Below, piece after piece: positions 36,663 through 45,544 of a stretch of DNA of 64,000 nucleotides. Every line of letters begins with the position of its first letter. Position 1 is the first letter of the stretch. A program made the position numbers and the translations under genes. Location: NCBI GenBank assembly GCA_016178705.1, contig JACOST010000033.1, positions 62,001 through 126,000 on the forward strand, given 5' to 3'. Origin of the DNA: Deltaproteobacteria bacterium (GTDB lineage Bacteria; Desulfobacterota; Binatia; HRBIN30; JACQVA1). The notes below the pieces were generated by a model. It searched no databases, had not been told where the DNA came from, and worked only from the letters and a program-made list of their open reading frames with translations.

Positions 36663-36713
36663 TGATCCACCAATTCGTCGAGGAAGCCCGCACAGCATCC
36701 GGAGTCGAGATTT

Positions 36714-36740
36714 CCTCTCCTGCATTACATGCGGGAGAGG
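36714..36740. repeat. Hairpin of the CCTCTCC...GGAGAGG repeat family
   Basis: An 11-bp stem with one mismatch (CCTCTCCTGCA / TGCGGGAGAGG, 5-base loop) begins about 50 bases after the stop of the preceding gene and is followed by GCGTGGGTGAGTG. It may act as a terminator, but the shape is that of an interspersed repeat common in many proteobacteria. The rest of the 214-base gap shows no ORF. Confidence 0.65.
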
Positions 36741-36876
36741 GCGTGGGTGAGTGTTGCGGGTGGGAGGGCCTACTGCGCTTGGTGGTACCACGAGAGCAGC
36801 AGATTTTGGATTCCAACATTTTTCCTTGTGAGAGAGCCACGATCGGTGATAGCTGAATCCTACAATACTTGACATC

Positions 36877-39800
36877 ATGCGTGCGGCCGGAGGCTTGAGG
36901 AGACCACGAAGTAGCACCACGGCCGCAACCATTTGCGCGCTGACAGTAGTGCTGTTTGTGTCGCCGCCCCCTGCTCGCGGCTGCGATCCTACACAGTGTC
37001 GAGGCGACTTTGGGGCGCGAGTGCTCGACGCCGGCACCGGCGTGGGGACCACCTTCGAGATCCCGATCGCATGGGACGCGGTAGTCGGCGCGACGGGCTA
37101 CGTCCTGGAACGCGACACGATCTGTGATTTTCCGGCCGCGACGAATACTGCCGTTGACGAGGTTGGGGTCAACAACGGCATCTATCAAGGTGGGCTTACA
37201 CAGGGTGTCTCGGGCGGGGTGACCGGCGACGGCAACACGGCGGTACTCTTTGACGGATCGACAGGGTTCGTCGACGGTGGGAACAACCCAAGCATCGACA
37301 TTACTTACAAGGCCACCGGACTGACGCTGGAGGCGTGGGTCAATTCGCGATCGTTTCCCGGATACGCGACCGTCATCGGTAAGCAAACCAACTTCAACGC
37401 CAACTACGCTCTCGACATCGCTGGTGGTGTGCAGATTCGGTACTTCACGGCCAATGGCGGCTATGACACTCAGGTATGGCCGGTCTCCCTTACGACGAAC
37501 ACATGGTACCACGTCGTCCTGACACATGCTCCAGGTGGCACTGTAGAGCTGTGGCTGAACGGGGTCAGCCAAGGAACGCGAGTGAGCCTGACCTTGCCGA
37601 TTCGAAGCCCCGACCCGGTTGGGATTGGAACGAAGAATGGAACTGGCCCGCTCTATCCCTTCGACGGGGCCATTGACGAGGTAGCGATCTATAGTCACGT
37701 GCTGGCTGCGAACCGCATCCAAGCGCATTACAACGGCGCGCAGTCGGCGACGTATCGCGCAGCGATACTGGCGGACTCACCTGCGGCATACTGGCGCCTT
37801 GGCGAGCATGGCCCCACCGAGTACGCACTCTCTCGGTCGATCACTGCATTCGGTGACACTGGAGCACCGCCGGATGATCGGTGCCGGTTCTTTCCTGAAG
37901 ACGCCTGCCCCTTCGGCTCAAGGACCGGTTGGCTGAGGCCTGCAACCACATACTTCTACCGCGTGCGAGCCGCGACCCCGGCCGGGGAGCAATTGTCCAA
38001 CTGTGTGAGTGCTCAGTTGGCCACCGGACCCGTGCGGGGATTGGCAGGCGATTTGTGGGCGGACGTGGTGCTGGGCAAGCCGGACTTCGGGCAAAACTCC
38101 CTCTTGAAGACGACCGGTCAGGGATTGGAGCTGCCGAGTGGCGTGCTGGTCGACAAGCGGCCAACTGGTGCACCCAGTCACATCTTCATCGTCGATTCGA
38201 ACCACAATCGAATTCTCGGTGTTGACCATATCGGTCACTGTGGAACCGGACAGATGTGTACTACCGACGCGGATTGTGGCGGGGCGGCTTGCGCGCTGGA
38301 CTATCCGAATCTCACGCCGACGATCGTGCTCGGTCAGGATGCACTCGTCGATAAGTCCGCCTGCAACGGCGACGGCACCGGGCAGCTCTTTCCCGCTCGC
38401 GCCGCGGCGAGTGCCGCTTCCTTGTGTCTCGTTCCCCCACTCCAGATCAGTATAGCGGAGGTCATCTTCGGCTCGATGATGGACCTCGATGGCAGCGGCG
38501 CCTTGTACGTCCCCGACACGTTCAACAACCGCGTGGTCAAGTATGATGATCCGTTTACCACCGACAACGTGGCGGATACGGTCTGGGGCCAGGACGATTT
38601 TGCCGGCAACCAATGCAACAAGGGGCGCGCTGCTGACTGCACGACGCTGTGTCTGGAGGGGGGCGCCCCGCACGCCGGTGTTGCTATCGATGACGAAGGC
38701 AACCTGTGGATCGCCGATTCGCAGAACGCTCGCGTGCTCCGATTTCCGAAGTGTCCGCGTAGCGGCAGCGCGGTGTGCAGTGGCGTTACCGCTGGACAGC
38801 ATGCCAAGGCGGCAGACGTGGTTCTTGGGCAAGCGAGCTGTACTGCGGCGACGCGCGGCGGTGCCGGGCGTGGGCTCGATCAACTGGCCTTTCCGTTAGA
38901 TGTTGCCTTCGATAAACCTCGGCGCATTCTCTACGTCGCGGACTATGATGAGGACGGGGCCGCGCGAATCGTGGCGTTCACGCCTTCGCAGACGGGGGAC
39001 TTCGCGACCGGCATGGCGGGGACGGCGTTGCCTCTGCTGCGGCCGACGCAGTTTCCCGGAACACCTCCAGAAATCTGCGACAGCCGGCCGGTCGAGATCA
39101 CGATGGACAGCCAGAGCCCGAATCTGTGGGTTCGGTACGGGGGCGATGCATGCCTGGAGTTGCTCGATGTCAGCACTGGGCATCCGCTCAATCGCGTGCT
39201 GAAGACTGCCGGGCCTTTGCGGGGTGTGGACGTTGATGGCGGCGGCAACCTCTTCTTCATCGACATTTACTCGGGCCTGCGACGCATCAGGCGCGCGGGT
39301 CTTCCCGCCCTCCCCACCGTGGTAGCAAGCGACACTGCCCCAGGTGTGTTCACTCAGATCGGCTCGCTTGGCGGCGGGGGCTTTAGTGCGGACGCATTCA
39401 CTTCTGCCCGCGGGGTCGCCTTGTTGAGTGATCCCACCCTGCTCTCGGGCGATCAACTCGTCGTCGCTGACACGTATCGGCTCCTGATCTGGAACGATGC
39501 TGGCGTCAGCACTCTGGGCAACGGGCAGGCGGCGGATGACGTCTTCGGCGCGGCGGCCCTGGATGATGGGAGCAATTTCAATCAGCACTCCTTTACGTTT
39601 CCGCAAGTGTCCGGTGGCGTGTTGTGGGTGACGAAGCAGTCTGGAGGAGTCACCGAGCTGCTGGCGTTTGCCTATCCGTTGTGTGGCTCGCAGAGCGGTG
39701 GCGCTGGAGGACGGTGTGCGCAGCCATCGACGCCGGTGCGAACACTACAGCTCTCTGCCGGGAACGGGTTTTCCGGTTACCCGGTCCGCGGCGTCCCTGG

Positions 39801-41511
39801 GACGACCGTAGCGGCTGCAGCAGGCGACATGATCGACTTCTCGTTTGAGCGATCTGGGAATGCGGTGTGGGTGGCCGATCGATACAATAGCCGCATCTTT
39901 CGCATTGCCAATCTGAATGGACCAGGCGCACCCGAGGTCGACGCGCTCTTGGGGCAAGACGATCCCACCGCAACTCAATGCAATCGTGGTGCTGGTGCAC
40001 CCGATGCGAATACGTTCTGCCTTCCCTATGGCGCGACTGTCGATCCCGATGGGAACTTGTACGTTGCCGACAACGGTGGCGAGGGTGGCACCAACAAACG
40101 CTTGCTCGAATTTGATGCCGCCGTGCTTGCTCCCGCATCGCAGGCGATCCTTGGCCCGAACGCGACGCATGTGTTTGGAACCGGCGGCGCGTTCGACGTG
40201 AACGGTCAATACGCCGCCAGCGATCCGTACATCAGCCCATTCAAGCCGACCATGCATCCGCGCGGCTACATGATCGCGGGGCACAATCCTTACGCCACGT
40301 CACGCTTCCCGATGCTGTGGCTCAGCCCCTTGGAGGATCAAGTCCCACAATTGGCCTTGGGCGACATGACCAGTTATCCGGACGGCAGCTGGTTCTTTGA
40401 CAAGAACGGCAACCTGTACGCCTCAGACCAGAACTGGTCGCGCGTGCTCATCTACAAAGACCCGTTTGGAAACGCCGGGCCCACGCAGCCGCCGACAGCG
40501 ACACCGACTGTGACATCGACGCGTTTGACGCCGACGATTACGCCGACTCGGACGGTGACAGTGACACCGTCCGTGACATCGACGCGTTTGACCCCGACGA
40601 GTACGCTGACTCAGACGGTGACCGCCGTCCCAACCGCCACGCCCACCGCAGTGCCAACCCACGACTCGGTGGTGGTGGCGCGCGGACCGCTGGCGGTAAC
40701 GATTCCGCTAGGGCAAACCTCCCGGGACGTCCTGCTGACCGTGACGGTGCGCAACGCTGATGTGCTCCCGACTACCGAGGTGCGGGGACATGTGATTCAG
40801 CTTAGCGCCGGCGATGGGACGTGTCCGACGGGAACCGTGGCTGGCTTGCCCGACTTCGATGCTGCGGCACCCGGAGGGCAAGATGCAATAGTGGTCGCGG
40901 GTGGGGCGACGAAGGTGGCGCGCGTGCCGGTGCATGTGAGCCAAGGCAGTTTCACCACCTTCAATCACGTGGCGCCGCATCGCTGCACACTGCTCCTGAG
41001 CGCCAGCACTGTGGTGCCGGGTAACGTCGACCCGACGCCGGGTAACAACGTACTGTCGATCGAGCTGAACGTGATCGATAGGAACGATCCGGAGCAGAGC
41101 GTGCAGCACGAGAGCGTGATCAAGAGTGTGCTGCCGATATTGGTGACGATCGCCCGCGGTCGGGCGAGTGCGACCCGTTCCGCGCTGCCGACGGTGGTCA
41201 ATGCGGACATCTTGCCGCGGGATGTGGGGGATGCGATCACGGTGACCGCGAGCGACGGGGACTGTCCAGTCGGTACCGTGGGGCTACCGCGAATGGACGG
41301 GACAACCAATGTCGCAACGCTCGACGGGGGTAGGACGAAGCGCGGGACACTGCCGTTGACGATCACTGCGAGTGGGTTCGCGACGGCGAACGCGAAGTCA
41401 CCAGCGCGCTGCACGGCGACGCTGACAGCGACCGGCCCCGGCGGTGACACCGACGCCTCCAACAACAACACCACGCTGGTGATTGATGTGATCGACCGCA
41501 ACGATTTCTGA
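36877..41511 (+). CDS. Large secreted LamG/NHL-propeller protein with CARDB-like C-terminus
   Basis: A 1544-residue protein with a signal peptide (~1-34). A fibronectin-III-like segment (IAWDAVVGATGYVLERD... FYRVRAATPAGEQLSNC) is interrupted by a LamG/concanavalin-like unit (~91-314). Residues ~385-1190 hold many blades with VLGQ and VADxxNNR motifs, i.e. NHL-type propeller(s), as in HIFIVDSNHNRILGVD and AVWVADRYNSRIFRI. A Thr/Pro linker (~1205-1263) is built from a 63-base DNA repeat. Two CARDB-like modules (~1264-1544) each end in VIDRND. It is probably surface-exposed or released; no anchor is seen. The function is unknown, perhaps glycan binding. Confidence 0.82.
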   Translation: MRAAGGLRRPRSSTTAATICALTVVLFVSPPPARGCDPTQCRGDFGARVLDAGTGVGTTFEIPIAWDAVVGATGYVLERDTICDFPAATNTAVDEVGVNNGIYQGGLTQGVSGGVTGDGNTAVLFDGSTGFVDGGNNPSIDITYKATGLTLEAWVNSRSFPGYATVIGKQTNFNANYALDIAGGVQIRYFTANGGYDTQVWPVSLTTNTWYHVVLTHAPGGTVELWLNGVSQGTRVSLTLPIRSPDPVGIGTKNGTGPLYPFDGAIDEVAIYSHVLAANRIQAHYNGAQSATYRAAILADSPAAYWRLGEHGPTEYALSRSITAFGDTGAPPDDRCRFFPEDACPFGSRTGWLRPATTYFYRVRAATPAGEQLSNCVSAQLATGPVRGLAGDLWADVVLGKPDFGQNSLLKTTGQGLELPSGVLVDKRPTGAPSHIFIVDSNHNRILGVDHIGHCGTGQMCTTDADCGGAACALDYPNLTPTIVLGQDALVDKSACNGDGTGQLFPARAAASAASLCLVPPLQISIAEVIFGSMMDLDGSGALYVPDTFNNRVVKYDDPFTTDNVADTVWGQDDFAGNQCNKGRAADCTTLCLEGGAPHAGVAIDDEGNLWIADSQNARVLRFPKCPRSGSAVCSGVTAGQHAKAADVVLGQASCTAATRGGAGRGLDQLAFPLDVAFDKPRRILYVADYDEDGAARIVAFTPSQTGDFATGMAGTALPLLRPTQFPGTPPEICDSRPVEITMDSQSPNLWVRYGGDACLELLDVSTGHPLNRVLKTAGPLRGVDVDGGGNLFFIDIYSGLRRIRRAGLPALPTVVASDTAPGVFTQIGSLGGGGFSADAFTSARGVALLSDPTLLSGDQLVVADTYRLLIWNDAGVSTLGNGQAADDVFGAAALDDGSNFNQHSFTFPQVSGGVLWVTKQSGGVTELLAFAYPLCGSQSGGAGGRCAQPSTPVRTLQLSAGNGFSGYPVRGVPGTTVAAAAGDMIDFSFERSGNAVWVADRYNSRIFRIANLNGPGAPEVDALLGQDDPTATQCNRGAGAPDANTFCLPYGATVDPDGNLYVADNGGEGGTNKRLLEFDAAVLAPASQAILGPNATHVFGTGGAFDVNGQYAASDPYISPFKPTMHPRGYMIAGHNPYATSRFPMLWLSPLEDQVPQLALGDMTSYPDGSWFFDKNGNLYASDQNWSRVLIYKDPFGNAGPTQPPTATPTVTSTRLTPTITPTRTVTVTPSVTSTRLTPTSTLTQTVTAVPTATPTAVPTHDSVVVARGPLAVTIPLGQTSRDVLLTVTVRNADVLPTTEVRGHVIQLSAGDGTCPTGTVAGLPDFDAAAPGGQDAIVVAGGATKVARVPVHVSQGSFTTFNHVAPHRCTLLLSASTVVPGNVDPTPGNNVLSIELNVIDRNDPEQSVQHESVIKSVLPILVTIARGRASATRSALPTVVNADILPRDVGDAITVTASDGDCPVGTVGLPRMDGTTNVATLDGGRTKRGTLPLTITASGFATANAKSPARCTATLTATGPGGDTDASNNNTTLVIDVIDRNDF
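40511..40636. repeat. 63-bp tandem repeat encoding the Thr/Pro linker
   Basis: Two imperfect copies starting TGACATCGACGCGTTTGAC (at 40511 and 40574) encode TSTRLTPT-type linker peptide within the large secreted protein. Confidence 0.75.
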
Positions 41512-41604
41512 CGGCCGACACATCTCAGCTCCTGCGAGCGGGTTGGTCGGGGCTTGGTGGATCGTGAGGAACCCGTAGAGACAGTGAACTTCAATCCAAG
41601 GAAA

Positions 41605-41836
41605 AGAATTCAACGCAAAGTCGCCAAGGCGCAAGGACGCAAGGGGCTTTGGTCCGACGACTCTGCATGAGCGAACGCCACCGTAACGCCCTTCAGAGAA
41701 ATGGCCTCTCGTCACATACTCGTGTTGCACGTTTGCGCCCTTGTGACTTTGCGTTTGCGTATGTTTTGGATTTCTTCTCTCGTCTCGTTCAGCCCTCCTC
41801 TCTGCGACTCGGCGTCTCTGCGGTGAGATCACCTTT
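41605..41836. repeat. Long imperfect inverted repeat of the CGCAAAGTC family
   Basis: An arm ACGCAAAGTCGCCAAGGCGC (about 41612-41631) pairs with the reverse complement of TGCGCCCTTGTGACTTTGCG near 41734-41754. Beyond it lies CCTCCTCTCTGCGACTCGGC, whose complement reads as 'CTCACCGCAGAGACGCCGAG', a different common repeat, overlapping the 3' end of the gene to the right. The region is otherwise non-coding. Confidence 0.6.
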
Positions 41837-43813
41837 TGTGCGCGGCTGACCGACGAAGATCAGGAATAGTGTTGGCCCGTGCACCGGGTGGCGGCGGTAC
41901 TCCTGCAAGCGCGCGTCCGGAAAGCGCGTGAGCAATGCCTCGCGTGCCGCCTTGTCCTCGGATCGCACGACGAACAGATCGGCTCCCGTCGGCTCCGTCA
42001 GATTGACGTTGGTCAGCGCATCGGGGTTGGGCGGCAACGTGATCGGCAGATCGGCGATGATCATGCGCAGTCCTTCCGGCCCCGGTTGCGGGAAGCTGGG
42101 CAGATGGATGGTGTACTGCGACGCATACTGGCGGGCGACCCAGCCGGCTTCCGATCCGACATCGCCGAATAGCCACCCGCGTCCGTAGCCGACGAAATAG
42201 ATCTGTAGGTTCGCGGCGACGCACAACACGACGACAGCGGCGAGGGTGAGATCACGCGCCCAGCCACACCAGCGCCAACGTCCGGCCCAAAAAGTCGCGG
42301 CGCTTTGCACGACGGCGATCGCCGGCACCACCATCCCCAGCGGCAGCGCTCCGGTCGTGCGATTGAAGCCGGGCGCATATTGCAGCCCAAGGCCGAGCAG
42401 CAGATAGCCGGACGTGAAGACCAGTGCGTTGATGGCGACGAACTCTCGCAACCCGCGCACGACCAACACAGCGCCCGGGATCATGAGTGCGGCCGTGTAG
42501 ACGTCGGCCATTGGCACGTCGATGCCGTACTGCGGCTGCGCGTCGTGTCCGATATGGAAGCCGCGGATCGCGTTCCAGGCTTGATACGCAACGACCGCCG
42601 CAGTCGACTCGGTGTGGTAGACGCCGCTCTTGAGGCCGCCCATCATCGCCGGGCTGAAAATATTGATCTCGCGCGAGCGCGCCATCATCTCATCGCCCTG
42701 TTGCCACAACGCGACGCCGAACGGGGCGGCGGCCGTGATCAAGGTGACGACGAACAAGCTGAGCGGGACGAGCAACGCGCGTCGTCGACTCGGATGCAGC
42801 AGCATCACCAGCCCGAGCGCCGCGAACAGCAACGGCAGCGACATCACCGAGGCGGAGTACGTTTGCACCCCCAGCGCCATCACGATCCCGAGCAGCACGG
42901 CATTGAAGATCGTGGGCGCGGTCCACACGCGGCTCAGCACCGCAAAGGCGAGCGACACCACAAACGCGCTCTGGATGTAGCCCGAGGCGATACGCGAGAA
43001 GGCAACGTGGCAGTGGTTCGCAGCGAGCAGTGTCGCACTCACGGCAGCCACGCGCAGATTGGTGACGCGCCGGACCCCGTCGAAGAGCAAGGCGATCGAC
43101 AAGATGCCCAACACGACATCGGACATGCGGGCGCCGACGAGGTTGAATCCGAGCGGCAGTGTGCCGAGCGCCGCGAGAGAGAAGTGCAGTTGCATCATCG
43201 CGTACGCGCCGGCGCGCGCGGGCGGCGCGAACCAATCAAGGTCGGGCTTCGCCCACAGTGCACGGGCCGTCATGGGGATCGTCCCCTCGTCGCAGTGGAT
43301 GTCGCGCGGAACGGTATCGATCGACCACAACCGGATCGCCGCGGCGAATGTGACGATCACGATGCCAGTAATCCAGACGCCGGCCGTGGCGCGTCGCCCC
43401 GTCGGCACGCCGGCCGAGAGCCACGCGCCTCCGAGCACCCACGCCAATCCGATGAGCCAGACGACGAGGACTAGCCGCGGAGACTGGTGCGTCGCTTTTC
43501 CCGCAGCGGCGCCGGCCATGAGCAACCAGCCAGGCAACAGCCAGCCACAGAATCGCCAGCGGCTGGGCCACGTCAAAGGTGTCGGCGGTTGCGATGTGTC
43601 GGCCCACCACCGGGCGCCAGTGTTGGCGATCGCCGCAGTGATCGCTGTTGCAGCGAGCCAGCGCGGATCGAACAACGTGACGGCGAACTGATACGCACTA
43701 GCCAGGCACGCCAGTGCACTCACGCGTCGGGTGGCATCGAGGAGCCATGCGGTCCATCGCGACGCGTGGCGCCGGCCCGTGCCCGCACTAGCGGGCGCGT
43801 TGGTCACGTTCAT
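41789..43813 (-). CDS. GT-C (PMT/GT39-like) membrane glycosyltransferase
   Basis: A protein of about 674 residues from the ATG at 43813 (the frame is open to 43933 but upstream looks non-coding). About 12-13 helices. The first outer loop after the fifth helix contains VPRDIHCDEGTIPMTARALWAKPDLDW, with the Asp-Glu pair of PMT-like enzymes, and NHCHVAFSRIASGYIQSAFV is the second motif. The last dozen residues (LTAETPSRREEG) derive from a dispersed DNA repeat and are likely an addition. It faces the LamG-glycosidase-like gene divergently with 204 bases between starts. Confidence 0.8.
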   Translation of the reverse strand: MNVTNAPASAGTGRRHASRWTAWLLDATRRVSALACLASAYQFAVTLFDPRWLAATAITAAIANTGARWWADTSQPPTPLTWPSRWRFCGWLLPGWLLMAGAAAGKATHQSPRLVLVVWLIGLAWVLGGAWLSAGVPTGRRATAGVWITGIVIVTFAAAIRLWSIDTVPRDIHCDEGTIPMTARALWAKPDLDWFAPPARAGAYAMMQLHFSLAALGTLPLGFNLVGARMSDVVLGILSIALLFDGVRRVTNLRVAAVSATLLAANHCHVAFSRIASGYIQSAFVVSLAFAVLSRVWTAPTIFNAVLLGIVMALGVQTYSASVMSLPLLFAALGLVMLLHPSRRRALLVPLSLFVVTLITAAAPFGVALWQQGDEMMARSREINIFSPAMMGGLKSGVYHTESTAAVVAYQAWNAIRGFHIGHDAQPQYGIDVPMADVYTAALMIPGAVLVVRGLREFVAINALVFTSGYLLLGLGLQYAPGFNRTTGALPLGMVVPAIAVVQSAATFWAGRWRWCGWARDLTLAAVVVLCVAANLQIYFVGYGRGWLFGDVGSEAGWVARQYASQYTIHLPSFPQPGPEGLRMIIADLPITLPPNPDALTNVNLTEPTGADLFVVRSEDKAAREALLTRFPDARLQEYRRHPVHGPTLFLIFVGQPRTKGDLTAETPSRREEG

Positions 43814-44017
43814 GACTACGGCGCTCTTACACGGCTCACTGGACGTCGGCAACGCAAACTGTGCAGGCGAGAATTGCTTGAGGACGTTTCTTGACAGCAA
43901 CGCAGTGGGTCTGACAGACAGCCGGAGCCGCAACGGGAGTTTAAGTGCAGCATGCCGCGACGTCTAAGGAAGACTTGCCCGGACGTCGCTTCACACCTGG
44001 GTGTGCAACTGAGGAGA

Positions 44018-45447
44018 ATGACGACGCGCCGACTACTGCTCACTGCCTTCGTGCTGACGCTGCTGGTTCTGCCCCGCAGCCTGCTTGCGGCCATCTGTTC
44101 GACGATGCCGAACAATCCTTGGGGTGCCAACACTGGCTGGTGGACCGCCGATTCGATCAGCGCCAGCAACGGCGGCACGATGACAACATGGGCCGACAGC
44201 AGCGGCAGCCTCAACACAGCGACCGTGGTCGGCCGCACGCCTCCGACCTACCAGACCGCCGTTATCAACGGTCTGCCGGTCGTGCGCTTTGATGTCCACG
44301 GTGGTGGCGCCTTTGACCTCGCGCTTCCGCGGTCGACGCAGACCTTTACGTTCATTGCGGTCGTGCGGCCCGCGGACCTGAGCCAGACCATGTCGATCCT
44401 TGCCGACTCCTACGACGGCCGCGACTTCAGCATCGCTCCGGGGGGAACGCAGTTACTGTCTCGAACATTCTTGCAAGGTCTCGGTTCGAGTGCCACGGCG
44501 ATTGCCACCACGGCCTTTCATGTTGTGACCGTGACCTACGACGGAACCACCGTCAGATTCTACCTCGACGGTGCCGCTGACGGGATCAACACCAGCGTCC
44601 GAACCTTTTCGCATACCGAGACCGCTCATCTGGGATACGCCAACATCGCGACCTCGCATTTTTTCAGGGGGGACATTGCGCAAGCTGTCCAGTGGGACAC
44701 GGTGCTATCTGACGCGGATCGGTGCGCGGCGATTGGCTGCCTTGGTTCGGAGTACGGCATCACGATCAACAGGGCTTCTTGCCCCGCGACGCCGACGCCG
44801 ACGAACACCCCAACGGGCACGCTGACACCTTCAAACACGTCAACGCCAACGCCGACTCGAACCCCGACCGCTACTCCCCGGCCAACCTGGACCCAACCGC
44901 TCTACTTCTCTACGTTCAACCACGGCGACCCCAACGATCTCTACATCTACGAAACCACCGATGCGACGAACTTCACGCTGCCCGCGGGATGCTCTGCTCC
45001 AATCGCAAAGTTTCCCGGTCCGGGAGGCGTCGGTACGTCATTGAGTACGATCGCCGACTCGCTCATGCACTACAATGGCAAATACTGGGTCGCGTTCGAG
45101 TACAACTCCTTGCTTGCCTGCGAAAACGTCTTCGGAATTATGAACGCCAGCATCAGTCTGCGGACTGGGCCGGTTGGATCGCAAGTAACAGCGGAGCGGA
45201 GGGACCGGTCCTCTTGCGCGTCAGCCCTTCGAAGTGGCGAATCTTCCTCGACGTGACCTCGGGTCAGTCGTATTCCTATGGCGACAGTACGGATGGCTGG
45301 GCAACCTGGAGCAACAGTGGGGGCTTGACCCTCATTCACACCACTCCATTCATCCGTGCTGGGACCGGTTCGTTCATGGTGATCGCACCGACGACACGGT
45401 CAAGCAGGCATCCGAAACGATCGCTGAGGAACTCACGAAGCGACTAG
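44018..45447 (+). pseudogene. Secreted LamG plus glycosidase-like protein, frameshifted
   Basis: The ATG at 44018 begins a signal peptide (RRLLLTAFVLTLLVLPRSLLA). A LamG/concanavalin-like domain follows (~20-250: WTADSISASNGGTMTTWADSSG..., VTYDGTTVRFYLDG), then a Thr/Pro linker (~255-295) and the start of a GH43-like propeller (STIADSLMHYNGKYWVAFEYN). Near 45155 the match moves to another frame, SADWAGWIASNSG and KWRIFLD, which runs to 45447, while the first frame ends at 45256. Either a real mutation or a sequencing error. If intact it would be a surface glycan-binding enzyme or lectin. The first-frame product of 412 aa lacks the enzyme's latter half. Confidence 0.72.
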
Positions 45448-45544
45448 TACGGGCGGCGGCGATGCATCAGCCGACCACTCTGTCTCCTCGTGGCCCGCGG
45501 TGATGACCAGAGTGGCACCCCGCGTTCTACGCAGATCGCAATCG

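Noticed and set aside
36826-36866. Promoter-like TTGTGA and TACAAT before the large secreted protein
   Set aside because: Spacing of 29 bases is too long for a sigma70 promoter, and no better -35 lies at 17 bases.
42305-43474. A 389-codon plus-strand frame opposite the GT-C gene at 41.8-43.8 kb
   Set aside because: Charged His/Arg/Asp-rich antisense translation of a hydrophobic protein; no Shine-Dalgarno.
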